Notes: generated by a model not told the origin, from the sequence alone. A stretch of DNA of 64,000 nt from Nitrospira sp. (GCA_022843785.1 JALHMZ010000013.1:50488-114487), one strand, 5' to 3'. Shown: positions 52,554-63,905, counted from the first letter of the stretch. Translations and numbers: made by a program.

Positions 52554-53134
52554 AGGACTGGAATTGGATTTTGGATCTTTTGGTAACACTCATCGGCTCT
52601 GGAGTTGGTGTCTTTTTGGCTTTTGAGTTAGAACATCGAAGACGGGATACTGAGGCCGTCAGGCACTATGCCAACACTCTTAACTCCATACGAGCAGATC
52701 TAGCTAATCTCAGGTCTTTGACCAAACAAACATCTGAGCGTATGACGCAAAGTGGCGCTCCGTGGAACCTCTTCCCACCAGACACGCCAGCCTTGGATGC
52801 TGCTTTGTCCAATTCAGCCTTTTACGACAGGGTTCCGTATGGGTTAGTTAGCTGTCTCATTGTCGTCGCGAATTTACGGCGTTCCCTTTCTGGTGCATTC
52901 AGGAATTCGCAGCCTCCTAGAGACAACGAAAGTTTGCGGACTCAGCTAGATCTGTTGCTGCGCACCGTTTCGTATGTGCAACTCTTGGTTGACGATGCAG
53001 TGAAGCCACTAGGAAAACCGATTGTGAGAACTTCTCAGGACGGGGTTATTCTAGATGGGTTGAACCAGGCAATTAAAGGTAAGACTACAGAGAATTCTCC
53101 AGCCGATACAACTGGAAAGAATAGTGAATCATGA
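52550..53134 (+). CDS. Membrane-anchored element protein coupled to the XRE regulator
   Basis: A 194-residue protein with one N-terminal transmembrane helix (WILDLLVTLIGSGVGVFLAF) and a helical cytoplasmic part (HYANTLNSIRADLANLRSLT). It begins in ATGA overlap with the XRE gene and ends in overlap with a short recombinase-like remnant. Codon use is more AT-rich than in neighbouring genes, suggesting a separate origin. No family recognised; the regulator-plus-membrane-protein pairing resembles superinfection or defence modules. Confidence 0.55.
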   Translation: MKDWNWILDLLVTLIGSGVGVFLAFELEHRRRDTEAVRHYANTLNSIRADLANLRSLTKQTSERMTQSGAPWNLFPPDTPALDAALSNSAFYDRVPYGLVSCLIVVANLRRSLSGAFRNSQPPRDNESLRTQLDLLLRTVSYVQLLVDDAVKPLGKPIVRTSQDGVILDGLNQAIKGKTTENSPADTTGKNSES

Positions 53135-53193
53135 TTGCCGCTGCCTACGCCAGAAAATCGACTGCAGAATCCGGCCTAAATAAGGAGGTGTGA
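53131..53193 (+). pseudogene. N-terminal remnant of a second serine recombinase
   Basis: A 20-codon frame reading MIAAAYARKSTAESG and ending just before the recombinase gene. MIAA-YARKST is the usual opening of large serine recombinases, with the catalytic Ser in RKS. It starts in ATGA overlap with the previous gene, and its last codons contain the AAGGAGGTG binding site of the intact recombinase. It may be the scar of recombinase replacement, or a coupling leader. Confidence 0.45.
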
Positions 53194-53196
53194 CTC

Positions 53197-54924
<1,728 letters not shown>

Positions 54925-55011
54925 GTCGGAGACTAACAAAGCGTGGAACGGCAAGTCAAGCCAACGACTTCCACCGTTGCTTTCGCGGAGACACAAAGTT
55001 ACAACCATGCT

Positions 55012-55953
55012 ATGCGCATCGTCTTCATGGGCACACCGGAATTTGCCGTGCCTTCCCTTGAGGCGTTACTCAAGTCGGAGGACCAGGTCGTTGGAATCGT
55101 CACTCAGCCGGATCGCCCGAAAGGCCGTGGCCAGGAACTAGCGCCTCCTCCGATCAAGCTCATCGCTCAACGAGCGAGTATTCCGCTTCTCCAGCCGCTC
55201 AAGATCAGGACGCCCGACTTTCTTGAGGCGCTGGCCGCCTGGCAGCCGGATCTGATTGCCGTGACGGCGTTCGGTCGTATCCTGCACGCGCCGATCTTGA
55301 ACCTTCCACCGAAGGGTTGTGTGAATGTGCATGGGTCGTTACTGCCGAAATATCGAGGTGCAGCCCCCGTTCAATGGGCGGTGATCAACGGGGAAACGGA
55401 AACCGGCATCACCACGATGCTCATGGATGAGGGGATGGACACCGGTCCGATGTTGCTGCAGGCGCGGCTTCCGATTCTGCCTGAAGATACGGCGGGATCC
55501 TTGGCGCCTCGTTTGGCGGAACTTGGCGGCCGGTTGTTGGTCGAGACCATCGCACAACTCAAGGCCGACACCCTCACTGCACAGCAACAAGACCACGCGC
55601 AGGCTACGATGGCGCCGTTGCTCAAGAAAGAGGATGGGCTTCTCGATTGGACAATGAGCGCGCAGGCGCTGGCCAATCGTATCCGGGGCCTGTCTCCTTG
55701 GCCAGGCGCCTATACGTTCTACGGCCAGGCGCGTTGGAATATTTGGAACGCGGTTGCCGTGAACGAACCGACAGGCGATGTCCCTGGGACGATCGTCGAA
55801 GTTACGAAGCAGTCGCTCCGGGTGGCGACCGGCAACGGTCTATTGGAACTCCTCGAAATCCAGACGGCCAATTCCAAGCGCATGCCCGTCGGGCAATTTC
55901 TTTCCGGACATCGAATCATTCCAGGTGACATGTTGGGCGCTGCCGCTAGTTGA
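55012..55953 (+). CDS. fmt: Methionyl-tRNA formyltransferase
   Basis: A 313-residue enzyme that formylates Met-tRNA-fMet with 10-formyl-THF. The N-terminal Rossmann domain has RIVFMGTPEFAVPSLEALL, and the catalytic loop NVHGSLLPKYRGAAPVQWAV near residue 105 contains Asn and His, with the later Asp in MDEGMDTGPML. The C-terminal OB-fold-like tRNA domain follows from about 205. No def gene lies beside it, unlike the common def-fmt order. It begins 87 bp from the 5' end of the divergent initiator tRNA gene and leads fmt-rsmB-rpe. Confidence 0.96.
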   Translation: MRIVFMGTPEFAVPSLEALLKSEDQVVGIVTQPDRPKGRGQELAPPPIKLIAQRASIPLLQPLKIRTPDFLEALAAWQPDLIAVTAFGRILHAPILNLPPKGCVNVHGSLLPKYRGAAPVQWAVINGETETGITTMLMDEGMDTGPMLLQARLPILPEDTAGSLAPRLAELGGRLLVETIAQLKADTLTAQQQDHAQATMAPLLKKEDGLLDWTMSAQALANRIRGLSPWPGAYTFYGQARWNIWNAVAVNEPTGDVPGTIVEVTKQSLRVATGNGLLELLEIQTANSKRMPVGQFLSGHRIIPGDMLGAAAS

Positions 55954-56010
55954 GTCTTGCCATGCGTATTTCTGTTGCGATTACGATCAACGGTTCTTTC
56001 CTTCGTCGTT

Positions 56011-56091
56011 CGTGAAGCGTATCTCGTGAAGCGTAGGCTAGGAAAGAGTCTGTCCATATCTTGGTTTGCGAGATACGAGATACGCTTCACG
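56011..56091. repeat. CGTGAAGCG-type intergenic inverted repeat after fmt
   Basis: CGTGAAGCGTATCTCG (56011-56026) pairs perfectly with CGAGATACGCTTCACG (56076-56091), 16 bp. Extra partial copies of CTCGTGAAGCGT and GAGATACGAG extend the stem on both sides. It is the strongest member of the family also seen at 71-101 and 37889-37967. Here it lies within a co-directional gene series (fmt, rsmB), so it could attenuate rather than end transcription. Confidence 0.7.
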
Positions 56092-56159
56092 AGATACGAG
56101 CACTTGAGCGATTTCGCGATGAACCGTCATGAATAACGTGGGCTGAAGGGCCTGTTGCT

Positions 56160-57593
56160 ATGCCATCCGGCCGGTCTGCTCCTGATGCTCTATCTTCCCC
56201 GCGGGCGGCGGCGCTGGGCGTGTTGCTTGCCTGCCAATCACAGGACAAGGCGCTTGATGATGAATTGGAGCGGAGCGCTACGGATTTCCGGTTGGACTCT
56301 CGCGATCGTGGTCTGGCGATGGAGCTGGCCTATGGGGTGTTGAGACGACTGGAGTTTATCGATTGGCGGCTGGCGCCGGTTCTCCAGAAGCCTCTCCTGC
56401 GGCTCCCGTCTGTGGTGCAAATGCTGTTGCGTCTCGGGACCTATCAGTTGCTGTGTATGGATCGTATTCCTGCCTCGGCGGCCGTGAACGAATCCGTGCA
56501 ACTCGCCAAATCCTATACGCCGAAGCTGGGGCGGGACTGGAGCGGGTTGGTCAATGCGGTTCTGCGCAATCTCATGCGCGGGGCTGAGCCGGCGCTGCCG
56601 GATGTCGAGACCGATCCTGAGTTGGCCTTGTCCATTCGGTATGCGCTTCCACTCTGGCTTTGTCGGCGATGGGTTCAACAGTTGGGAGTGGCGCAGGCCG
56701 AATCTCTCTGCCAGTCCGCCAGTGATATTCCTTCTCTCACGTTACGAGTGAACCGGCTGCGCGTGACGCGAGACGTGTTCCTGGATCGGCTCAGCCGGCT
56801 GGGGTTCACGGCGCGTCCAACAGCCATCAGTCCTGCCGGTGTCATTTGTGAAAAGAGCGGCCCCGTGACAGCGCTGCCAGGTTTTCAGGAGGGCGAGTTC
56901 TATGTCGAGGATGAGGCGGCTCAGCTGATCCCGCCGCTCCTCGATCCGCAGCCGGGCGAACAGATTCTGGATGCCTGTGCCGCGCCGGGAGGCAAGGCGA
57001 CGCATCTTGCGGAGTTAATGAAGAATCACGGACATATTGTTGCGTTGGATCGTCAACAGGCTCGCCTCGATCGCCTGCAAGACAATTGTCGCCGCCTGGG
57101 AATCAATATCGTGGCGCCGACCATGGGAGATGCGCGAAGGTCACAGGAGATGTCGGGTATCATCAGGAAGGGCGGCGGCCGTGCGGATCGGCCCGCTGCG
57201 GTGCCGGATGGGTCGGTCGATCGGGTTCTGCTCGATGCGCCGTGCAGCGGGCTTGGTGTGTTGCGCCGCCATCCCGAAGCCAAGTGGAACAAACATCAGG
57301 CGATGTTCGCCCGGCACCATCAACTGCAGAAGGAGATCCTCGAAGCAGTGGCGGCTGTCTTGCGGCCCGGCGGGGTGCTGGTCTATAGTACGTGCTCGAC
57401 CGAGCAGGAAGAAACCGAAGGCGTGATTCAGCAGTTTTGCTGCGCTCATCCCGGCTGGATCCGCGAATCCGTCGTGCCGTGGCTTCCTTCCGCTGCTCTC
57501 CCATTCGTGACGGCTCAGGGCGCGCTTTCGACCATGGGCAATCGACTTGGGATGGATGGGTTTTATGCCGCTCGACTGAGGAAGATGTCCTAA
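56160..57593 (+). CDS. rsmB: 16S rRNA m5C967 methyltransferase
   Basis: A 477-residue methyltransferase for C967 of 16S rRNA. Residues 15-145 are the NusB-like RNA-binding domain (RGLAMELAYGVLRRLEFIDW). The SAM site is DACAAPGGKATHLAELM near 272, and the catalytic Cys pair is in DAPCSGLGVLRRHPEAKWN and VYSTCSTEQEETEGV. An insert with KGGGRADRPAA near residue 350 is unusual but small. Its stop overlaps the rpe start (TAATG). Confidence 0.93.
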   Translation: MPSGRSAPDALSSPRAAALGVLLACQSQDKALDDELERSATDFRLDSRDRGLAMELAYGVLRRLEFIDWRLAPVLQKPLLRLPSVVQMLLRLGTYQLLCMDRIPASAAVNESVQLAKSYTPKLGRDWSGLVNAVLRNLMRGAEPALPDVETDPELALSIRYALPLWLCRRWVQQLGVAQAESLCQSASDIPSLTLRVNRLRVTRDVFLDRLSRLGFTARPTAISPAGVICEKSGPVTALPGFQEGEFYVEDEAAQLIPPLLDPQPGEQILDACAAPGGKATHLAELMKNHGHIVALDRQQARLDRLQDNCRRLGINIVAPTMGDARRSQEMSGIIRKGGGRADRPAAVPDGSVDRVLLDAPCSGLGVLRRHPEAKWNKHQAMFARHHQLQKEILEAVAAVLRPGGVLVYSTCSTEQEETEGVIQQFCCAHPGWIRESVVPWLPSAALPFVTAQGALSTMGNRLGMDGFYAARLRKMS

Positions 57594-58273
57594 TGCCGAA
57601 GCTGATCCAGATCGCCCCCTCTATTCTCTCCGCGGACTTCGCGCGGCTGGCCGATGAAGTGGCCGCAGTCGAGCGGGCCGGCGCGGACCTGCTGCATATC
57701 GATGTGATGGACGGGCATTTCGTCCCGAATCTCACGATCGGGCCGCCGATCGTCGAATCGTTGCGGAAGGTGACGAAACTTCCGCTCGATGTACATTTGA
57801 TGATCACCAATGCCGATGCGTTTATTCCGGAATTCGCCAGGGCCGGGGCGAATTATTTGACCGTGCATGTGGAGGCCTGTCCGCACCTGCATCGTACGAT
57901 CCAATCGATCAAGGAACTGGGTGTGAAGGCCGGGGTGACGCTGAATCCCGCCACGCCGGTCCATTCGCTTCAAGAGATTCTTGCCGACGTCGATCTGGTG
58001 CTCATCATGTCGGTCAACCCGGGATTCGGCGGGCAGAAGTTCATCGCATCCTGTTTAGCCAAAGTGAGGGCGGTTCGGCAGATGCTCGACCGGATCGGCA
58101 GCCACGCATTGTTGGAAGTCGATGGCGGGGTGAAGGCCGAAAATGCGGCCCAAGTGCTGGAGGCGGGCGCCGATGTCCTTGTCGCCGGGTCCGCGATTTT
58201 CTCCAGCCCGGACTACACTGCCAACATTGCTGCGCTACGTACGGCGGGGCAGCAGGCCCCGGTGCATCGATAG
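57593..58273 (+). CDS. rpe: Ribulose-phosphate 3-epimerase
   Basis: A 226-residue TIM-barrel enzyme interconverting ribulose 5-phosphate and xylulose 5-phosphate. APSILSADFARLADEV is at the N-terminus, HIDVMDGHFVPNLTIGPPIV near residue 36 holds metal-binding His and Asp, HLMITNADAF is near 68, MSVNPGFGGQKF near 140 and VDGGVKAENAA near 175. It is coupled to rsmB by a one-base overlap. It supplies the pentose phosphate and Calvin-type interconversions along with the transaldolase-like gene at 24.6 kb. Confidence 0.95.
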   Translation: MPKLIQIAPSILSADFARLADEVAAVERAGADLLHIDVMDGHFVPNLTIGPPIVESLRKVTKLPLDVHLMITNADAFIPEFARAGANYLTVHVEACPHLHRTIQSIKELGVKAGVTLNPATPVHSLQEILADVDLVLIMSVNPGFGGQKFIASCLAKVRAVRQMLDRIGSHALLEVDGGVKAENAAQVLEAGADVLVAGSAIFSSPDYTANIAALRTAGQQAPVHR

Positions 58274-58280
58274 GATTCGG

Positions 58281-59846
58281 GTGGATACGACATCTTCGTT
58301 CGACAATCTGCACCCCCTCGAAATCAAAGTGCTGACCGCCTTTGGGGCAGGTCCGTCAGGGACGGTACTGACCACGGAGCAATTGGCCGCTGCGACGGCG
58401 CTGGAACCCTCCCAGCTCAGCATGGCGATCGAATGGCTCCTGGCGAAACAGTTGCTCGTCGTGCAGTCTGAAACGATTACGCCGGTCGCCTCGCTGACCC
58501 CGCTTGGGGACACCTACTTCGAACAGTCTTCACCGGTCGAGCGGATCCTTTCTGCGGCGCGGGATGCATCCAGCACGGGGAAACGGCTGACCATTCCGGA
58601 TCTCCATGCCAAAGAAGGCCTCGATCCCGCCGATGTGAGCAAAGCAGTCGGCCGGCTGAAGAAAGAAGGCGCGCTCTTGATCGTGCAGGGTGGCTGTCTC
58701 GAATCCACCGGACGCCCCAGCCCTTCAACTGAGGCCATGCGCGCGATTCTCCAACAGCTGCACGACGCGCCCCGCGAGATGGAACAGTTTCCGGAGCCGT
58801 CCCGCCAGCTCATTCAGGAGCATGCGGTGAGGCGTGGCAGCGCGAAGGAGCCTTTCCGGGTTGAGGACCGCGTGGCCCGGTGGTACGTGCTGTCTCCGGA
58901 AGGCACGGCGGCCGTCGATTACGTCGCTACCCAGGCAACGGTCGACGAGGTCTCCCAGTTGAGCCCGGAGTTGCTCAAGGACGGAAGCTGGCGCCGGAAA
59001 CGGTTCCGGAAGTACACGATCAGCTTACGAGCGCCGCGAGTCGGCATCGGCAAGAAGCATCCCTACCGCGAGTTTCTGGATACGGTGAAGACCAAACTGG
59101 TCAGCATGGGATTCCAGGAAATGCGGGGCTCGCTCGTTGAAACCGAGTTTTGGAATATGGATGCGCTGTTCATGCCGCAGTTCCATCCGGCGCGCGACAT
59201 TCACGATGTCTATTTTGTCAAAGACCCGACGCATGCCGCAAAGATCGCCGAACCGTTTGTGTCGCGCGTGACCAAGGCGCACGAGAACGGCGGCGCGACC
59301 GGCTCCACCGGGTGGCGCTATGCCTTCGACGGTGAGCGGGCGAAACGGTTGGTGTTGCGGAGTCAGGGAACAGCGGTGTCCGCGCGAACCCTGGCGGCAG
59401 CGCCGGAGGCGCCGGGGAAATATTTTTCGATCGCGCGATGTTTCCGCTACGATCAGGTCGATGCGACGCACGCCACGGATTTTTTCCAGGTCGAGGGGAT
59501 CGTGTTGGGCGAGGACATCAATTTCAGGACCTTGCTTGGACTGCTGAACCTGTTCGCCCGCGAAGTCGCACAAGCCAAAGAGGTCAAGTTTTTGCCGGCC
59601 TATTTTCCGTTCACGGAGCCGTCGGTTGAAATGCATGTACGCCATCCGCGCCTGGGGTGGATGGAACTCGGCGGCGCCGGGCTCTTCCGTCGGGAAGTCA
59701 CACTGCCGTTGGGTGTGACGGTGCCCGTAATTGCCTGGGGACTCGGGCTCGACCGCATGGCGATGGTCGCGCTCGGTATTCACGACATCCGCGAACTGTT
59801 TACCGATAGTCTTGAGTTGATACGCACGACCCGAGGAATTTTCTAG
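58281..59846 (+). CDS. pheS: Phenylalanyl-tRNA synthetase alpha subunit, archaeal/eukaryal type
   Basis: A 521-residue PheS, much longer than the 330-350 of common bacterial PheS. The N-terminal 200 residues hold repeated winged-helix units (TEQLAAATALEPSQLSMAIE, then LTIPDLHAKEGLDPADVSKA) that replace the bacterial coiled coil. The catalytic core has QFHPARDIHDVYFV, motif 2 IARCFRYDQVDATHATDFFQ and motif 3 AWGLGLDRMAMVALGI. This is the archaeal/eukaryal cytosolic form, also known from spirochetes. The GTG at 58281 is five bases after AGGA. The TAG stop begins a 126-bp repeat. Confidence 0.92.
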   Translation: MDTTSSFDNLHPLEIKVLTAFGAGPSGTVLTTEQLAAATALEPSQLSMAIEWLLAKQLLVVQSETITPVASLTPLGDTYFEQSSPVERILSAARDASSTGKRLTIPDLHAKEGLDPADVSKAVGRLKKEGALLIVQGGCLESTGRPSPSTEAMRAILQQLHDAPREMEQFPEPSRQLIQEHAVRRGSAKEPFRVEDRVARWYVLSPEGTAAVDYVATQATVDEVSQLSPELLKDGSWRRKRFRKYTISLRAPRVGIGKKHPYREFLDTVKTKLVSMGFQEMRGSLVETEFWNMDALFMPQFHPARDIHDVYFVKDPTHAAKIAEPFVSRVTKAHENGGATGSTGWRYAFDGERAKRLVLRSQGTAVSARTLAAAPEAPGKYFSIARCFRYDQVDATHATDFFQVEGIVLGEDINFRTLLGLLNLFAREVAQAKEVKFLPAYFPFTEPSVEMHVRHPRLGWMELGGAGLFRREVTLPLGVTVPVIAWGLGLDRMAMVALGIHDIRELFTDSLELIRTTRGIF

Positions 59847-59969
59847 CAGGATGCTGAAAAAGTCCGCCAGCGGCGTTCTCGCATCGCTCAGAGGCTCAAC
59901 GTACCGAAGCGTACGCCTCGCCTCTTCGCTCGCTGCGGCCTTGCTGATCGGCCATTTTGAGCATCCTGC
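59844..59969. repeat. Palindromic MITE-like element between pheS and pheT
   Basis: A 126-bp copy of the element at 36446-36571, with about five differences by eye. It starts with the TAG stop codon of pheS and ends GAGCATCCTGC, its two ends being inverted copies (GCAGGATGCTGAAAA/TTTTGAGCATCCTGC, one mismatch). It fills most of the 206-bp gap that separates the two subunit genes of one enzyme. Confidence 0.85.
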
Positions 59970-60052
59970 CTGCTGCTCGATGTTGTTCGATTTCTGTACC
60001 TGTGATGCCTACAGGAGCCAAATGAGTGTTTCTGTAACCGCTACCTAACACC

Positions 60053-61765
60053 ATGCCTACGATCTCTATCTTCAAAGACGATCTTGAATCCCTGCTCAAC
60101 AGCCGGCGGGCAGGCGCCGTTTCGATCGATCAGATCGAAGAGTGGCTCATGCTGGTGAAGGGCGAGCTGAAAGGCCATAACGCGGAAACCGGAGAGCTAC
60201 GCGTCGAACTACAAGATAGTAATCGGCCCGATCTCTGGTGCTGTGAAGGCATTGCGCGGCAAATCCGCATCAAGCAGCAGGGCAAGCTGCGCGCCTATCC
60301 GTTCTTGAGCAAGCAATCGAAGCCGACACAGCGCGTGATCGTCGGCGCCGGCATGGAACGGGTCCGCCCCTACGTTGCCGCCTGCACCGCCAAGGGTTAC
60401 CGGGTCACTCAGGAAGGGTTGGCCCAGCTCATTCAAACGCAGGAGAAGCTGGCCGACATTTTCGGCCACAAGCGCAAAACGGTCTCGATCGGGATCTATC
60501 AACTGCAGAAGATCGCGTTTCCTGTCACCTATGAACTGGTGAAGCCGGATGAAGCGCGGTTCACGCCGTTGGGCATGGAAACGGTGATGACGCTGTCCGA
60601 AATCCTGATGGTCCATCCGAAGGGGTTGGAGCACGGGCGTATCCTGGCCGGGCACAGCCGCCTGCCGATTCTGCGCGACGCGAAGCACCAACCCCTGTCC
60701 TTTCCGCCGATCATCAACAGCCGGGAGATCGGGGAAGTGCGGGTGGGGGATGACGAACTGTTCGTGGAAGTGACGGGGACTGATCTGGCGATGGTGGTGC
60801 TGACGCTGAATATCTTTGCCGTCAACCTCGCCGATCGCGGAGCCATGATCGAGCCGGTTGCCGTACAGTATCCGCACAAGACGCCGCTGGGCCGGCAGGT
60901 CGTGACGCCGCAGGATCTTGGGAAGCCGCGGTCGATCCGCATCGAGACGATCGAGCGCGCGTTGGGTCAGGCACTCGGCGGGAAGACGGTGACCCAGGCC
61001 CTTAAAACCTATGGCTACGACGTGTCAGCCGGCAAGAGCGCGGTGAAGGCGAAATTGCCGCCCTATCGGCAGGATCTCATGCACGAGATGGATGTGGTCG
61101 AGGATGTGGCGATGAGCTGCGGCTATGGATCATTCGCGCCGGAAATGCCCGCGCAGTTTACGGTGGGGGGGCTGTCGCGCATCGAACAGACCTCCGATCG
61201 GGCGCGTGAGTTGATGGTCGGACTGGGGTTTCAGGAAATCATCTCCAACATCCTCGGTTCCCCGGAGAGTTATTCCACCGCTATGCGGCTCGATGGAACG
61301 GGCTGGGGCAAGATGGTCGAAGTCGACAACGCGATGGCGGTGACGTTCTCCGCTCTACGGCAATGGATGTTGCCGTCATTGCTTCGTGTTGAAGCCGCCT
61401 CAAACAGAGCCTTCTACCCCCATCGTCTCTTCGAGGCGGGTGACGTGGCGATTCCGGACCCGGCCCATGAGTTGGGTTCGCGCACGGATACAGTCCTCGG
61501 CGCAGTTCTCGCCCATGCGAGCGCGCATTTCTCCGAGATCCACTCCTGCCTCGATGTGCTGTTTTATCATCTCGGCCAAGAGTACAGCCTGGAGCCGGTG
61601 CAACATCCTTCGTTCTTAGAAGGCCGGGCGGGACACATTATCGTGGCCGGCAAACCCGTTGGTGTCATTGGCGAAGTCCATCCCGAAGTGCTCGAACGCT
61701 GGCAAATTTCCGTCCCCGTTGTCTCGTTCGACGTGAACCTCTCTCAGCTGACCGAACGAGCGTAA
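60053..61765 (+). CDS. pheT: Phenylalanyl-tRNA synthetase beta subunit, archaeal/eukaryal type
   Basis: A 570-residue PheT, against about 800 in typical bacteria. It starts directly with a B1-like region (ISIFKDDLESLLNSRRAG) and ELQDSNRPDLWCCEGIARQI, lacking the N-terminal EMAP/OB tRNA-binding domain and the C-terminal FDX-ACB domain. The B3/B4 editing region (HSRLPILRDAKHQPLSFPPI and NSREIGEVRVGDDELFVEVT), the B5 domain (near 300-370) and the catalytic-like core (near 385-570) are present. With PheS it forms the heterotetramer charging tRNA-Phe. Confidence 0.92.
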   Translation: MPTISIFKDDLESLLNSRRAGAVSIDQIEEWLMLVKGELKGHNAETGELRVELQDSNRPDLWCCEGIARQIRIKQQGKLRAYPFLSKQSKPTQRVIVGAGMERVRPYVAACTAKGYRVTQEGLAQLIQTQEKLADIFGHKRKTVSIGIYQLQKIAFPVTYELVKPDEARFTPLGMETVMTLSEILMVHPKGLEHGRILAGHSRLPILRDAKHQPLSFPPIINSREIGEVRVGDDELFVEVTGTDLAMVVLTLNIFAVNLADRGAMIEPVAVQYPHKTPLGRQVVTPQDLGKPRSIRIETIERALGQALGGKTVTQALKTYGYDVSAGKSAVKAKLPPYRQDLMHEMDVVEDVAMSCGYGSFAPEMPAQFTVGGLSRIEQTSDRARELMVGLGFQEIISNILGSPESYSTAMRLDGTGWGKMVEVDNAMAVTFSALRQWMLPSLLRVEAASNRAFYPHRLFEAGDVAIPDPAHELGSRTDTVLGAVLAHASAHFSEIHSCLDVLFYHLGQEYSLEPVQHPSFLEGRAGHIIVAGKPVGVIGEVHPEVLERWQISVPVVSFDVNLSQLTERA

Positions 61766-62023
61766 GCCGAATTTGTTCCTGGTAGTGGTTGCTCCCTTCC
61801 TCTTGAAGCTAAGTCCGCACTCATTGCTACGGGTAGTCTCCGGTAATACCAGAAAAACCGATAGTCGGGCCTGAATACAATGCTCCATGACCGAGGGGCC
61901 ACCCTAAGTCGCTCGTCCTGTGCAATGACCGACCGGTTATTGCACATTGCAGAGGTCAGCTGCCGGCTGCCGAAACCCTCCGGCTTGCGAGCTGACCGCT
62001 CTCATTTGAGGTGGTACAAAAAC
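61766..62023. other. Non-coding interval with two hairpins after pheT
   Basis: No gene was found. TGTGCAAT (61919-61926) pairs with ATTGCACA (61939-61946) over a 12-base loop. GGTCAGCT (61954-61961) pairs with AGCTGACC (61990-61997) around a 28-base loop holding CCGGCTGCCG-like sequence. Both lie between converging pheT and PilZ genes and may terminate transcription, although neither has a T-tract. Confidence 0.5.
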
Positions 62024-62044
62024 TTAGAGGTGGTACAAAAACTT
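62008..62044. repeat. Tandem 18-bp repeat at the PilZ gene stop codon
   Basis: GAGGTGGTACAAAAACTT occurs at 62008-62025 and again at 62027-62044, separated by one A. Read on the minus strand, the second copy encodes the last residues KFLYHL of the PilZ protein and the stop lies at the junction. A slipped-strand duplication of the 3' end is the simplest reading. Confidence 0.8.
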
Positions 62045-62350
62045 CTGGCTGGTCAGGGGGTTAGTTCTCGGCGTCGGCGTAAATTCAACGCCAAGAAGCA
62101 GACCCTGCCTCCACCTGACCGTCGCTGCAAGCTTCATTTCAGGCCCACTCGCATTGGGCAATGTAAATGTGAGTTCATCACCAGCCGTCAGTGTGAGGTT
62201 GCTGATCACGCCGGCGCCGATGCTCGAAAGGTCTCTCATCCATCCCACGCTGGATTTATCTTTCCGAGACAACTGACACTGAATCGGGAGAATCATGTAT
62301 TGCCGTGGATTCCATCGCTTCTCATGGAGATCAACAGTGGCGTGTATCAT
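62024..62350 (-). CDS. PilZ-domain protein
   Basis: A 108-residue protein. RWNPRQYMILPIQCQLSRKD near the start gives an RxxxR-like motif (RWNPR) and WMRDLSSIGAGVISNLTLTA gives DxSxxG, followed by strands GDELTFTLP and AATVRWRQGLLLGVEF. It is a small single-domain cyclic di-GMP receptor candidate. The ATG at 62350 is preferred, with AAGGA upstream; one three codons earlier abuts that site. It is the third PilZ protein in the window. Its 3' end is duplicated in tandem. Confidence 0.75.
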   Translation of the reverse strand: MIHATVDLHEKRWNPRQYMILPIQCQLSRKDKSSVGWMRDLSSIGAGVISNLTLTAGDELTFTLPNASGPEMKLAATVRWRQGLLLGVEFTPTPRTNPLTSQKFLYHL

Positions 62351-62691
62351 GTACCACATCCTTATAATTAGAAAGAGGCTGAACGACTCACCCGATAGCG
62401 AGTAGGCAAACTGCATGCCGAAGCCGCGATGTGCTAGCAAACGGGGATTCTTAATTTATTTAAGCCACTTAAGGGGAGAAGCCACACGAGCAATTCTGAA
62501 TACCGTCAGTCCATGGTGAAGGCATCGCCATACTAAAGTTAATCAAGCACGGGTTCTGTCCCGATGTTACGGACACCGGACTGAAGGTCCATAATGGGCC
62601 AGGAGGGGTGTCATGGGAGCACGACGGAAGGGTTCGCCGAGTACGAACGAGAGGCCGTGAGAGGCAACGGTGTCAGCAACTGTCTTGAGAT
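62351..62691. other. Non-coding interval between PilZ gene and IS110 transposase
   Basis: This 341-bp stretch includes the transposase 3' flank and an unassigned region. A 15-codon frame at 62613-62660 (MGARRKGSPSTNERP) has a strong AGGAGGGG before its ATG and may be the start of a gene cut by the insertion. CGGACACCGGACTGAAGGTCC near 62573 could be close to the element end. No clear terminal inverted repeat was identified. Confidence 0.4.

Positions 62692-63905
<1,214 letters not shown>

Noticed and set aside
60022..60048. Eight-codon frame with AGGAG just before pheT, considered as a Phe attenuator leader
   Set aside because: It has no Phe codons; the longer version from 59980 has only two scattered ones, and no alternative hairpins or T-tract were seen.
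62613..62660. Fifteen-codon frame with strong binding site near the IS110 gene
   Set aside because: Too short to call as a gene; noted only as a possible interrupted start.
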